From an uncultured Acidobacteriota bacterium (GTDB lineage Bacteria; Acidobacteriota; Blastocatellia; Pyrinomonadales; Pyrinomonadaceae), in contig CADEFG010000015.1 of assembly GCA_902826505.1 (NCBI GenBank), positions 1 through 15,894 on the forward strand: DNA of 15,894 nt. Direction: 5' to 3'. Shown here piece by piece: positions 7,779-14,433 of the stretch (within the stretch, counting starts at the first letter, position 1; each line of letters begins with the position of its first letter). The position numbers and the translations under genes are program-made. The notes below the pieces were generated by a model that did no database searches, had not been told where the DNA came from, and saw only the letters and a program-made list of their open reading frames with translations.

Positions 7779-8480
7779 TCACGCTCCGATGATGATAATG
7801 TTTTTGCCGTTGCGCACCCAGCGACCGCTATTGCTGCGCCGTTTGTGACAGCCACACTGCCCTTTCGCGTTGGCGTTCGGTTTCAATAAACCCGGCGCGT
7901 ATTGTTGCGCGGCGCTGACGGCGGCGGTTTGCGCGGCTTGCTGCGGTGGAGTCGTCGGAGCTATTTCGGCGGCATTGTTTGCCGCCGCGCCGCCGAAACG
8001 AACGATCTGACGGGCGATTTCAAACTCCTGATCTTCCTGACTTAATCCTTCAAGCTCCAAACCGAGCAGCGAACCCGCCGACGAAGCCAATTTTCCGCCG
8101 AGCGCGCCGCCGACGCCGGGCAGGAAAACATTGCCGAGTGCGCTGCCGACCATCGGCAGCGCGCTTTTCGCCGCGCCTTTGATGATGCCGCCGATATGTT
8201 TTCCGATCGGCGATCTGATAAATTTGCCCGCCGCGCGTCCCGCTTTTTTGAGCAGTTTTCCGATGAACTGATCTAACTCATCTTCATTTGAAACGCTTAA
8301 GAGTTCGGCGGCAAGCTCCATTTCCTCGCTTTCGTTAAACGGGCTCTCGCCATACATTTCGTCCTCGCCGGACGTTTCATAGAATTCGCCCTCGCCTTCG
8401 CCTTCGTATCCGAATTCATACTCTTCCGATTCGTATTCACCAAAATCCGCTTCATATGTCGTGCGATCAATATCGTGCAT
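7779..8480 (-). CDS. Small acidic-tract/glycine-zipper protein of unknown function
   Basis: 233 aa. ATG at 8480 with AAGGAG 6 nt upstream; first gene of the leftward block. Residues 9-56 are an acidic/aromatic tract (20 Asp/Glu and 10 Phe/Tyr, containing YESEEYEFGYEGEGE and ESPFNESEE). Residues 57-90 form an amphipathic helix ending in basic residues (KLLKKAGRAAGKFIRS). Residues 91-141 are Gly/Ala-rich with repeated small-xxx-small spacing (IGKHIGGIIKGAAKSA, GSALGNVFLPGVGGALGGK), which suits packed or membrane-inserting helices. A second helix (150-195) follows, then CGC (209-211) and a basic, hydrophobic tail (GRWVRNGKNIIIIGA). This pattern could belong to a pore-former, a self-assembling shell or scaffold, or a chaperone-like partner; I cannot choose. 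No Sec signal is present. It is coupled to the HEVGH gene, whose ATG follows its stop by 3 nt. Confidence 0.78.
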   Translation of the reverse strand: MHDIDRTTYEADFGEYESEEYEFGYEGEGEGEFYETSGEDEMYGESPFNESEEMELAAELLSVSNEDELDQFIGKLLKKAGRAAGKFIRSPIGKHIGGIIKGAAKSALPMVGSALGNVFLPGVGGALGGKLASSAGSLLGLELEGLSQEDQEFEIARQIVRFGGAAANNAAEIAPTTPPQQAAQTAAVSAAQQYAPGLLKPNANAKGQCGCHKRRSNSGRWVRNGKNIIIIGA

Positions 8481-8743
8481 AATATCTCCTTATTTTTTGA
8501 AATTTGACCCGCGCCGAGTGACAGACAAAACAATCTTCGACTCTCGCGGTGACGATTAAAATTGCAGTTCTTGTGCCGCGCTAAGTTGTTGATTCTTCGT
8601 TTCGCGCCGCGAAATTTTTTTCGGCAACTGATTTTTCGTCCCTTTAAGTGCGAAGATATTTTCGCCCGCTTCGGGCGGCGATTCGGGCGGATTGAACGAA
8701 ACAAAGTTCGCTCGCTTTTTGGGGAAGACGCGGAAACTTTAAC
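8481..8743. other. Leader region of the six-gene block; no gene seen
   Basis: No ORF here has a ribosome site or a protein-like composition. Two hairpins are visible: TTTCGCG-C-CGCGAAA (8600-8614), followed on the plus strand by seven T (8615-8621) and so terminator-like for rightward antisense transcription; and CGCCCG-CTT-CGGGCG (8663-8677) without a T run. The promoter of the minus-strand block should lie here, but I cannot pick a convincing -35/-10 pair. Confidence 0.45.
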
Positions 8744-8799
8744 AAAAAAACGAGAAATGGCTTCCGGGCGTGAATTCGGAAGCCGTTTCTCGTTTTTTT
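8744..8799. terminator. Strong bidirectional intrinsic terminator
   Basis: AAAAAAACGAGAAA-T-GGCTTCCG (8744-8766) pairs with CGGAAGCC-G-TTTCTCGTTTTTTT (8777-8799) around a 10-nt loop, with one internal mismatch. The stem has a G+C-rich core and ends in seven A/T pairs, giving a U tract on either strand. It lies 43 nt after the stop of the 369-aa propeller gene and should end that transcript before the six-gene block. Confidence 0.92.
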
Positions 8800-8842
8800 G
8801 TGAGAAGGAAATTTTTTATTAATTAATGGTCGCCAGAATGTT

Positions 8843-9952
8843 TTACCGGTTGTTGTAACCGGCGACCGGCAGATCGGCGGGAATCGTTCCGGCGTTGCCC
8901 CAGCGATAGGCGGTCGCGGTATTGGCATTCGCCGACGAGCGATACCAGAATTCGCCGCGGCTCGCGACGAAAAGCGCGATGTCGGTTTTACCGTCGCCGT
9001 CGTAATCGCCCTGCGAAAAGTTAAAATTCGAGCCTTGACCGAACGGGATCGCGTCGTCCGCCGCGCCGCCCGAGTAGCGGATATACCAGGTGATTTGCGA
9101 GGGCGAGATATTGAAACCGCGGACGACGCAGAGATCGGTTTTACCGTCGCCGTCATAATCGCCCGGGACGACGCGGTCGCTTTTCCAGCCGAAATACTGG
9201 ATCGAATAATTTCCGGTCGCGGTCAGAATATGAAATTCCGCCGGCGTGTTCGAACTGGTCGCGGTGATGTCGAGATGACGCTGCACCGCAAAATCGGCAC
9301 GACCTTCGGCGTCGCAATCACCCATATAATGATCGTCAGCCTGTTCCGACTGCGAGCCGTAGCGCATTCCCCAGGGAACATACGTGATATTGCCGGCGGG
9401 ATTATTTAACGAACCGCGATATAAAAAGTAAGCTTGTCCCGCGCCTTGTGCCGCCGTGTTGATCCGGTAAACCGCCAGATCGGCTTTCCCGTCGCCGTCG
9501 TAATCGTCAACGACGGTCGCATTGTCGCCCGCCTGACCGAATTTTTCGATGCGGATCTGATTGGTCGAACTTTCCAGGATATACCAGTTTCCGGCATCGG
9601 CGTTCGAACCGCCCGCGCCCGTATTTTGAAAGCGGAAAACCGCAATGTCGCTCCGCCCGTCGCCGTCGTAATCCGCCGGGACGGGCACGTCGATCGCGCG
9701 AAGTCCGAGCGGCGCTGCCGTAAAATCCGTCGCGCCGTTGTTTTGGATCCACCACGTATATTGCGCGCCCGGCGCATTTGCCGACGGACGCAGAACGGCG
9801 AAATCCGTTTTGCCGTCGCCGTTAAAATCAACGACCGTTTTGCGCGGCGTCGTCTGTCCTTGCGCCAGGGCAGTTGAAAAACTGAATAAAACAAATGAAA
9901 TGGTCAATAAAAAAGTAATTTGTAATCTGTAATTTCCCGTAATCGTTTTCAT
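8843..9952 (-). CDS. Secreted FG-GAP/VCBS beta-propeller protein
   Basis: 369 aa. ATG at 9952 with AAGGAGAG just upstream. Residues 1-30 are a typical Sec signal peptide: basic start, hydrophobic core ITFLLTISFVLFSF, cleavage after ALA. The mature part holds six FG-GAP/VCBS-type blades with calcium-binding DxDxDGxxD loops at 42-50, 94-102, 150-158, 212-220, 265-273 and 317-324. The fourth (DCDAEGRAD) is degenerate. Each is followed by DxAV-like strands and a W/Y-rich strand. Such propellers act outside the cell in adhesion or binding; no enzymatic motif or surface anchor is visible. It aligns along its full mature length with the last 320 residues of the 1109-aa neighbour, including identical or near-identical stretches (GDYDGDGKTD, RGFN, and the C-terminus YNNR), so the two are paralogues. 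It has its own terminator and two upstream copies of the shared element. Confidence 0.92.
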   Translation of the reverse strand: MKTITGNYRLQITFLLTISFVLFSFSTALAQGQTTPRKTVVDFNGDGKTDFAVLRPSANAPGAQYTWWIQNNGATDFTAAPLGLRAIDVPVPADYDGDGRSDIAVFRFQNTGAGGSNADAGNWYILESSTNQIRIEKFGQAGDNATVVDDYDGDGKADLAVYRINTAAQGAGQAYFLYRGSLNNPAGNITYVPWGMRYGSQSEQADDHYMGDCDAEGRADFAVQRHLDITATSSNTPAEFHILTATGNYSIQYFGWKSDRVVPGDYDGDGKTDLCVVRGFNISPSQITWYIRYSGGAADDAIPFGQGSNFNFSQGDYDGDGKTDIALFVASRGEFWYRSSANANTATAYRWGNAGTIPADLPVAGYNNR

Positions 9953-9994
9953 GATAATCTCTCCTTGCTGATTGCTGAAACCTAAAAGATTTGT

Positions 9995-10038
9995 GCTTCT
10001 ATTTTGCTTAGCGAGATAATTTTGAAAAACGGCTCAAA
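9995..10038 (-). promoter_or_regulatory. Shared upstream element, copy 1
   Basis: On the minus strand the order is TTTGAG, 18 nt, TCGCTAAG, 4 nt, ATAGAAGC. It ends 42 nt before the ATG of the 369-aa propeller gene. The same three boxes occur in order at 10095-10139 and upstream of the 1109-aa gene (13655-13698). Conservation in AT-rich non-coding DNA in front of two paralogues suggests a promoter or operator. The factor that binds it is unknown, and it does not match sigma70 well. Confidence 0.65.
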
Positions 10039-10094
10039 AAAAATAAAAAAAATAAAAAAGGCTTCCGAATCTTCCCTCGGGTCAAAATTTTTGG

Positions 10095-10139
10095 ACTTCT
10101 ATTATTTGGTTAGCGAGATATTTTTAAAAACTTCTCAAA
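10095..10139 (-). promoter_or_regulatory. Shared upstream element, copy 2 (second copy in tandem)
   Basis: Minus-strand order TTTGAG, 17 nt, TCGCTAAC, 6 nt, ATAGAAGT. It is 100 nt upstream of copy 1 and in the same orientation, so the 369-aa gene has two copies in tandem. Its TTTGAG box lies inside the right-hand hairpin at 10126-10158. Confidence 0.55.
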
Positions 10140-10158
10140 TTTATTTTGAGAAGTTTTT
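10126..10158. terminator. AT-rich hairpin, probable bidirectional terminator
   Basis: AAAAACTTCTCAAA (10126-10139) and TTTGAGAAGTTTTT (10145-10158) are exact reverse complements around a 5-nt loop. T runs follow on both strands. It is placed behind the main terminator of the 1109-aa gene and would insulate the 369-aa gene. Its left arm is shared with element copy 2. Confidence 0.7.
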
Positions 10159-10187
10159 ATTATTCTTCAACCCCGGTTATTTCACAA

Positions 10188-10227
10188 TAAAAAGGCGTCG
10201 AATTCAAAATATCGGAACTCGACGCCT
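10188..10227 (-). terminator. Intrinsic terminator of the 1109-aa gene
   Basis: On the minus strand AGGCGTCGA (10227-10219) pairs with TCGACGCCT (10201-10193) across a 17-nt loop and is followed by TTTTATTG. It begins 35 nt after the stop codon at 10262. Stem, G+C content and U tract fit a rho-independent terminator. Confidence 0.88.
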
Positions 10228-10261
10228 GATTGTTAGTGAGAGAATTGTAAGCCCCTGTTAA

Positions 10262-13200
10262 TTAACGGTTGTTGTACACAGCAATCGGTACGTCAGATGC
10301 CGGACCAGCGGGTTCAACTGCGGCTCCCCATTGGATTATCTGGAGTGTCTGATCACTCGAGCGGCGGATGTAGTAGTTGTTTTCACCGCCGCGACGATAA
10401 ACCGCGACATCCGTCGTGCCGTCGCCGTCGTAATCACCCTGCACGAAGTTATCGAGCCCGCCCGCGCCCCAGACGAATTGTGCGTCGGGTGCGCCGCCGG
10501 TGTAGCGGATATACCAGGTTGTCGTGTTCGGCGTGATGTTGAAGCCGCGGGCAATCGCGATGTCGGTCTTGCCGTCGCCGTCGTAATCGCCCGGAATGCC
10601 GCGGTCGCCCGCCCAGCCGAAGTAATCGTAAGAGTATTGTCCGGCGGCAGTCAGCGTGTAGAAAATCCCCGGCGTGCTGAGAGTTGCAATACTGGTATCA
10701 ACACGACGCTGAACGCGGAAATCGGCACGACCGTCGCCGTCGAAATCGCCCGGATAGAGATCATCGGTCTGATCAAACTGGTCACCGTAGGTCATTCCGA
10801 ACGGAATATACGTCAGATTGCCGCCCGGGTTGTTAAAACTGCCGCGATAAATCCAGGTGCCTTGTCCAACCACTCCAAGCGGCGCGCGGTAGATCGCCAT
10901 ATCGTCTTTGCCGTCACCGTCGTAATCTTCAAGCACGTTGCGGTCGCCATCCTGACCGTATTGAATGAACTTGGTCTGGTTGGTCGAGCTGAAGGTTATC
11001 CAGTAGCCGCACGGCGAATCGGGCGCCGCGCGTCCGCGCCAGACCGCAATATCGGTTCGTCCGTCGCCGTCAAAGTCGCCCGGCTGAAGCCCGTCAACCG
11101 TGAAAATTCCGTAATAGAAGTTGAGAATTTCGTCGTTCGAGCTGTATTTGATCCACCACTGCCAGGGACCGGTGCCGCCTTGGTGCCGCGCGATTGAAAC
11201 ATCGGTGATGCCGTCGCCGTCGAAATCAACCGGCACTTTGCTGGTGTTTTTCATCAGCAGAAATCCCGTGCGCGCGCTTGTGTTGTAGGTTTCAAACTGT
11301 CCGCCGATCAAGTATTTGCCGTTGTGCGGAACGATGGTGCGAATCTGCGTCCCGCCTGCGCCGACCGCTCCCAAACCGGACAGGAATTTCGGGTCTAAAG
11401 AGCCGTTCGCACGGAGCCGCGCGATACGATTGCGCGCCAAGCCCGAAGCGGTTGTAAAGGCGCCGCCGACCATATATTTACCGTCCGGCAGCGCGGTAAT
11501 TGTTAAAACATCCTGCGTAAATCCGACACCTGGGTCAAAAGTGGTATCGAGCGAACCGTCCGCGTTGAGCCGTGCCGCGCGATTTCTGGTCGTGCCGTTG
11601 ACGGTTGTAAACGATCCGACGATGACGATTTTACCGTCGTCGTGGCGGACTATATCTTTGACGGCGCTGTTTAAACCTGTTCCGGTATTGAATGACGCAT
11701 CGCTGCTGCCGTCGGCGTTGAGCCGCATCAGGCGGGTTTTCGGCGCGGCGTTAAAAGTGGAAAAATCGCCGCCGACCAGAATTTTTCCGTCCGGCTGCAC
11801 GAGAAGCTTGCGAACGGTGCTGTTGACGCCGGTTCCGGTCGCAAAAGAGCTGTCGAGACTGCCGTCCGTGTTCAGACGGGTAATATTATTAATCAATACC
11901 GAGTTAAAAGTGGGGATAACTCCGCCGATGAGAACTTTACCGTCCGTCTGAAGGGCAATCGTAAAAACTGCGCCCTCGGCACCTGTTCCGACGACAAACG
12001 AAGTGTCGAGACTTCCGTCTGTGTTGAGTCTGGCGATGCCTTTAATGGCGGTTCCGTTATAGTTCGTAAATTCTCCGCCGATAATGACTTTACCGTCGGG
12101 TTGAACCGCAAGCGATTCGACAAGACCAATCGCTCCCGTGCCGGTCACAAAAGAAGTGTCGAGCGTTCCGTCGGCATTGAGCCGCGCAATATTCGACCGG
12201 GGCGTGCCGCCTACCGCGCTGAATTGTCCGCCGACGAGGACTTTTCCATCCGCCTGACGGGAAATCGCGAAAATGTTTCCGGCGAGCGTTGCGGTCGGAG
12301 CTAAACCGGCGTCGAGCGTTCCGCTCGAGTTGACGCGGGCGAGACTGCTGCGGCTTGTTCCGTTATACGAAGTGAACGCGCCGACCATAATGACCGAACC
12401 GTCCGTCTGCAAAGCCAAATCCTTGATAAAGCCGGCGGCGGGGTCTCCTACAGTGTTGAGACCCGTCCCCGCGTCAAAGGTCGCGTCAAAGCTGCCGTCC
12501 GCGTTAAGACGAGCGATTGAGCGGCGCGTTGTGCCCCCAATCGCATTGAAAGTACCGCCGACAATCCACTTGCCGTCGGACTGGCGCGCAATCGCGTTGA
12601 TTGTCGCTGGCGTTCCCGAAACGGCGAATGTGTTATCATTGCTGCCGTCCGTGTTCAGGAGTGCGAGACCGTTTTTGGCAACCGTGTTGAACGTGGTGAT
12701 AGTTCCGCCGACGAGGACTTTATCGTCGGGCAGAACCGAAATCGCGCTAATCCCTCCGCTCGGTCCGGTGCCGATGGTGAAAGACGTATCAAGGCTGCCG
12801 TCCGTGTTGAGGCGCGCCAGACTTTTGATCGTCGTGCCGTTATAACTTGTGAAAAATCCGCCGATCAGAATTTTGCCGCCGGAAGCCTGCCTGATGACAT
12901 TAACCGTGCTGTTCGCAGCTGTTCCCGGAACAAAAGTCGTGTCAAGATTGCCGTTCGGGTTGAGGCGCGCCAGCCGATTGATTCCCGTCGCGCCGTTGTA
13001 ACTGGTAAAGTTGCCGCAGATATAAAAGCGGTTGTCGGGCATCACCGAGATGTCGCTAATCGAGCTGCTCGCGCCCGCCGTGTAATAGATGCCCGCCGAA
13101 TTAAAGGAGATGTCAAACGAACCGTCGGGGTTAAGCCGGGCGATGTTCCCGACCGTATTACCACTGTAACTCGTAAAGCTGCCGCCGACGATGATTTTCC

Positions 13201-13591
13201 CGTCCGATTGCAGACCGATCGCCTGAATTTGTCCGTTCGTGCCGCTTTTTGCGTTAAAAGCATTGTCGATCGTGCCGTCCGGGTTAAAACGCGCGATGTA
13301 GTTTTTACTCACGCCGTTCATCAGATGAAAATTTCCCGCGACGAGAATTTTTCCGTCCGGCTGAACGAGCGTCTTATTTATGGTGCTTGCCGAGCCCGCC
13401 AGCGCGGGACGGAAACTATCATCGATAAAAGCAGGCGATTGCAGCGCCGATGCCGCAGCGGCAATCGAGCCGTCAAGGCTTTGCGCCGAGACGGTTTGAC
13501 CCGGCAGCGCGGCTAATAATCCTAAAAATAAAAGAATTGTTAAAAAGGAATGAACCTTTTTCGCTAAATTTGATTTATGGTTGGCTGACAT
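10262..13591 (-). CDS. Large secreted protein: delta-60 repeat propeller plus FG-GAP/VCBS propeller
   Basis: 1109 aa. ATG at 13591 with AGGAG 8 nt upstream. Residues 1-36 are a Sec signal peptide (hydrophobic core FLTILLFLGLLAAL, cleavage after VSA). Residues 69-780 hold thirteen full and one partial delta-60 (DUF5122-like) repeats of about 50 residues, each with the pattern QPDGKILVGG-F, YNG, IARLN-DGSLDTSF. Residues 787-1065 hold six FG-GAP/VCBS calcium loops (DFDGDGITD at 789, then at 839, 889, 949, 1002 and 1053), forming a second propeller homologous to the 369-aa neighbour. Both modules are common in large surface or extracellular proteins of environmental bacteria. I see no catalytic residues, LPXTG, PEP-CTERM or type IX C-terminal sorting signature; the protein ends in YNNR. 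It is divergent from the sigma factor gene, with 190 nt between the two starts. Confidence 0.93.
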   Translation of the reverse strand: MSANHKSNLAKKVHSFLTILLFLGLLAALPGQTVSAQSLDGSIAAAASALQSPAFIDDSFRPALAGSASTINKTLVQPDGKILVAGNFHLMNGVSKNYIARFNPDGTIDNAFNAKSGTNGQIQAIGLQSDGKIIVGGSFTSYSGNTVGNIARLNPDGSFDISFNSAGIYYTAGASSSISDISVMPDNRFYICGNFTSYNGATGINRLARLNPNGNLDTTFVPGTAANSTVNVIRQASGGKILIGGFFTSYNGTTIKSLARLNTDGSLDTSFTIGTGPSGGISAISVLPDDKVLVGGTITTFNTVAKNGLALLNTDGSNDNTFAVSGTPATINAIARQSDGKWIVGGTFNAIGGTTRRSIARLNADGSFDATFDAGTGLNTVGDPAAGFIKDLALQTDGSVIMVGAFTSYNGTSRSSLARVNSSGTLDAGLAPTATLAGNIFAISRQADGKVLVGGQFSAVGGTPRSNIARLNADGTLDTSFVTGTGAIGLVESLAVQPDGKVIIGGEFTNYNGTAIKGIARLNTDGSLDTSFVVGTGAEGAVFTIALQTDGKVLIGGVIPTFNSVLINNITRLNTDGSLDSSFATGTGVNSTVRKLLVQPDGKILVGGDFSTFNAAPKTRLMRLNADGSSDASFNTGTGLNSAVKDIVRHDDGKIVIVGSFTTVNGTTRNRAARLNADGSLDTTFDPGVGFTQDVLTITALPDGKYMVGGAFTTASGLARNRIARLRANGSLDPKFLSGLGAVGAGGTQIRTIVPHNGKYLIGGQFETYNTSARTGFLLMKNTSKVPVDFDGDGITDVSIARHQGGTGPWQWWIKYSSNDEILNFYYGIFTVDGLQPGDFDGDGRTDIAVWRGRAAPDSPCGYWITFSSTNQTKFIQYGQDGDRNVLEDYDGDGKDDMAIYRAPLGVVGQGTWIYRGSFNNPGGNLTYIPFGMTYGDQFDQTDDLYPGDFDGDGRADFRVQRRVDTSIATLSTPGIFYTLTAAGQYSYDYFGWAGDRGIPGDYDGDGKTDIAIARGFNITPNTTTWYIRYTGGAPDAQFVWGAGGLDNFVQGDYDGDGTTDVAVYRRGGENNYYIRRSSDQTLQIIQWGAAVEPAGPASDVPIAVYNNR
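11252..13387 (-). repeat. Coding tandem repeats (delta-60 units)
   Basis: About fourteen in-frame units of roughly 150 bp within the 1109-aa gene encode the DGK-x-x-x-GG / ARLN-x-DGS-x-D pattern. Units are diverged at DNA level but keep short near-identical blocks, so copy number could change by recombination. Repeat 5 and repeat 10 have lost the usual F-T-x-Y-N-G core, and repeat 14 is cut short before the FG-GAP module. Confidence 0.88.
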
Positions 13592-13654
13592 AATTTTCTC
13601 CTAAAAATTTGAATCGGAAATTGTTTTCCGGATAATCAAAAATGTTAATTTTTT

Positions 13655-13698
13655 GCTTCTATCTAACTTAACGACGTTTTAAAAAAAAGCAGCTCAAA
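13655..13698 (-). promoter_or_regulatory. Shared upstream element, copy 3
   Basis: Minus-strand order TTTGAG, 18 nt, TCGTTAAG, 4 nt, ATAGAAGC, ending 63 nt before the ATG of the 1109-aa gene. The box order and near-equal spacing match copies 1 and 2. It lies between the two divergent genes, left of the plus-strand sigma promoter. Confidence 0.62.
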
Positions 13699-13712
13699 GT
13701 TTTTAAAAAAAA

Positions 13713-13741
13713 TTGTGAGGTCAAAGAAAATCGTTTATAAT
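13713..13741 (+). promoter_or_regulatory. Sigma70-type promoter of the sigma factor gene
   Basis: TTGTGA (13713-13718, 4 of 6 matches to TTGACA), a 17-nt spacer and a perfect TATAAT (13736-13741). Transcription would start near 13748, giving a leader of about 34 nt before the TTG start at 13782. This indicates expression by the housekeeping polymerase rather than strict self-activation. Confidence 0.82.
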
Positions 13742-13781
13742 CAGGGGCACAGAACATCCGATTAAACTTTTGGAGTTTTTC

Positions 13782-14351
13782 TTGAGTCAGCATCAATTAC
13801 CGGAAATAACCCGCATATTGAAGTCCTGGAGCGGCGGCAATCGTGACGCGGTCGATGATTTAATGCCGCTGGTCTATGAAGAACTGCATAAAGTTGCCGC
13901 CCAATACCTGCGCCGTCAGCGTCCCGACCATACCTTGCAGCCGACGGCTTTGGTCAATGAGGCATATTTGAAATTGATCGATATTTCGGATGTCAACTGG
14001 CAAGACCGCGCTCATTTTTTCGCCTTTGCTTCGCAAACAATGCGGCATATTCTGGTTGACCACGCGCGTTCGCAGGGAAGAGAAAAACGCGGCGGCGGCG
14101 CACAAAAACTGTCGCTCGACGAAGCGCTTAGTTTTTCCAATGAAAAAGAGGTTGATCTGCTCTTGCTCGACGAATCTCTCCGGCAGCTCGCGGAAATTGA
14201 TGATCAGCAAAGCAAAATCGTCGAATTGAGATTTTTCGGCGGTTTAACGGTCGAAGAAGCCGCCCTTGTGCTGCATATTTCTCCGGCAACCGTCAAACGC
14301 GAATGGCGAATTGCCAGAGCCTGGCTGTTTAAAAGGATGAAAGACGAGTGA
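13782..14351 (+). CDS. ECF-type RNA polymerase sigma factor, Sig-70_X6 (TIGR02999-like) family
   Basis: 189 aa from TTG at 13782, chosen because TGGAG ends 6 nt upstream; an in-frame TTG at 13770 would overlap that ribosome site. Region sigma2 spans about residues 20-97, with the subgroup hallmark TLQPTALVNEAYLKL (51-65) and HILVDHARS (89-97). A linker with GGGAQKLSLDEAL follows, then sigma4 at about 134-186 (QSKIVELRFFGGLTVEEAA, SPATVKREWRIARAWL), the helix-turn-helix that reads the -35 element. This family is abundant in Acidobacteriota and Planctomycetes, commonly beside Ser/Thr kinases, and usually lacks a classical anti-sigma partner. Here the next gene on the same strand, 82 nt away, is such a kinase. 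Target promoters are unknown. Length and motifs are complete. Confidence 0.93.
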   Translation: MSQHQLPEITRILKSWSGGNRDAVDDLMPLVYEELHKVAAQYLRRQRPDHTLQPTALVNEAYLKLIDISDVNWQDRAHFFAFASQTMRHILVDHARSQGREKRGGGAQKLSLDEALSFSNEKEVDLLLLDESLRQLAEIDDQQSKIVELRFFGGLTVEEAALVLHISPATVKREWRIARAWLFKRMKDE

Positions 14352-14360
14352 GCGGTCAGG

Positions 14361-14425
14361 AGTCAGTAGTCGGTAGTCAGTAGTCAGTAGTAAAACCTTT
14401 TACTGCTGACTGCTCACCGCTGACT
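14361..14425. repeat. Heptamer array forming a long imperfect hairpin between the sigma and kinase genes
   Basis: The left arm has AGTCAGT, AGTCGGT, AGTCAGT, AGTCAGT, AGTAAAA (14361-14395). After CC, the right arm has TTTTACT, GCTGACT, GCTCACC, GCTGACT (14398-14425). AGTAAAA/TTTTACT is exact and the heptamers pair with few mismatches, so the sigma-kinase transcript would fold into a long stem. It ends 8 nt before the kinase ATG. It is probably a mobile or slippage-derived intergenic repeat. Confidence 0.85.
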
Positions 14426-14433
14426 CTAAAATT

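Noticed and set aside
156..8480. Phage or contractile injection system genes
   Set aside because: The cluster has cargo-like enzymes, but no sheath, tube, baseplate, AAA+ or capsid-like protein is visible, so such a system cannot be claimed from this window.
10004..10261. Plus-strand Lys-rich 85-aa open frame
   Set aside because: It runs through two terminators and two regulatory elements, has low-complexity Lys/Ile content and no ribosome site.
10331..11951. Long plus-strand open frames opposite the delta-60/FG-GAP gene
   Set aside because: They mirror the repeated codons of the minus-strand repeats (for example recurrent AVAVVIA and PVPVA patterns) and are shadows of the repeat DNA.
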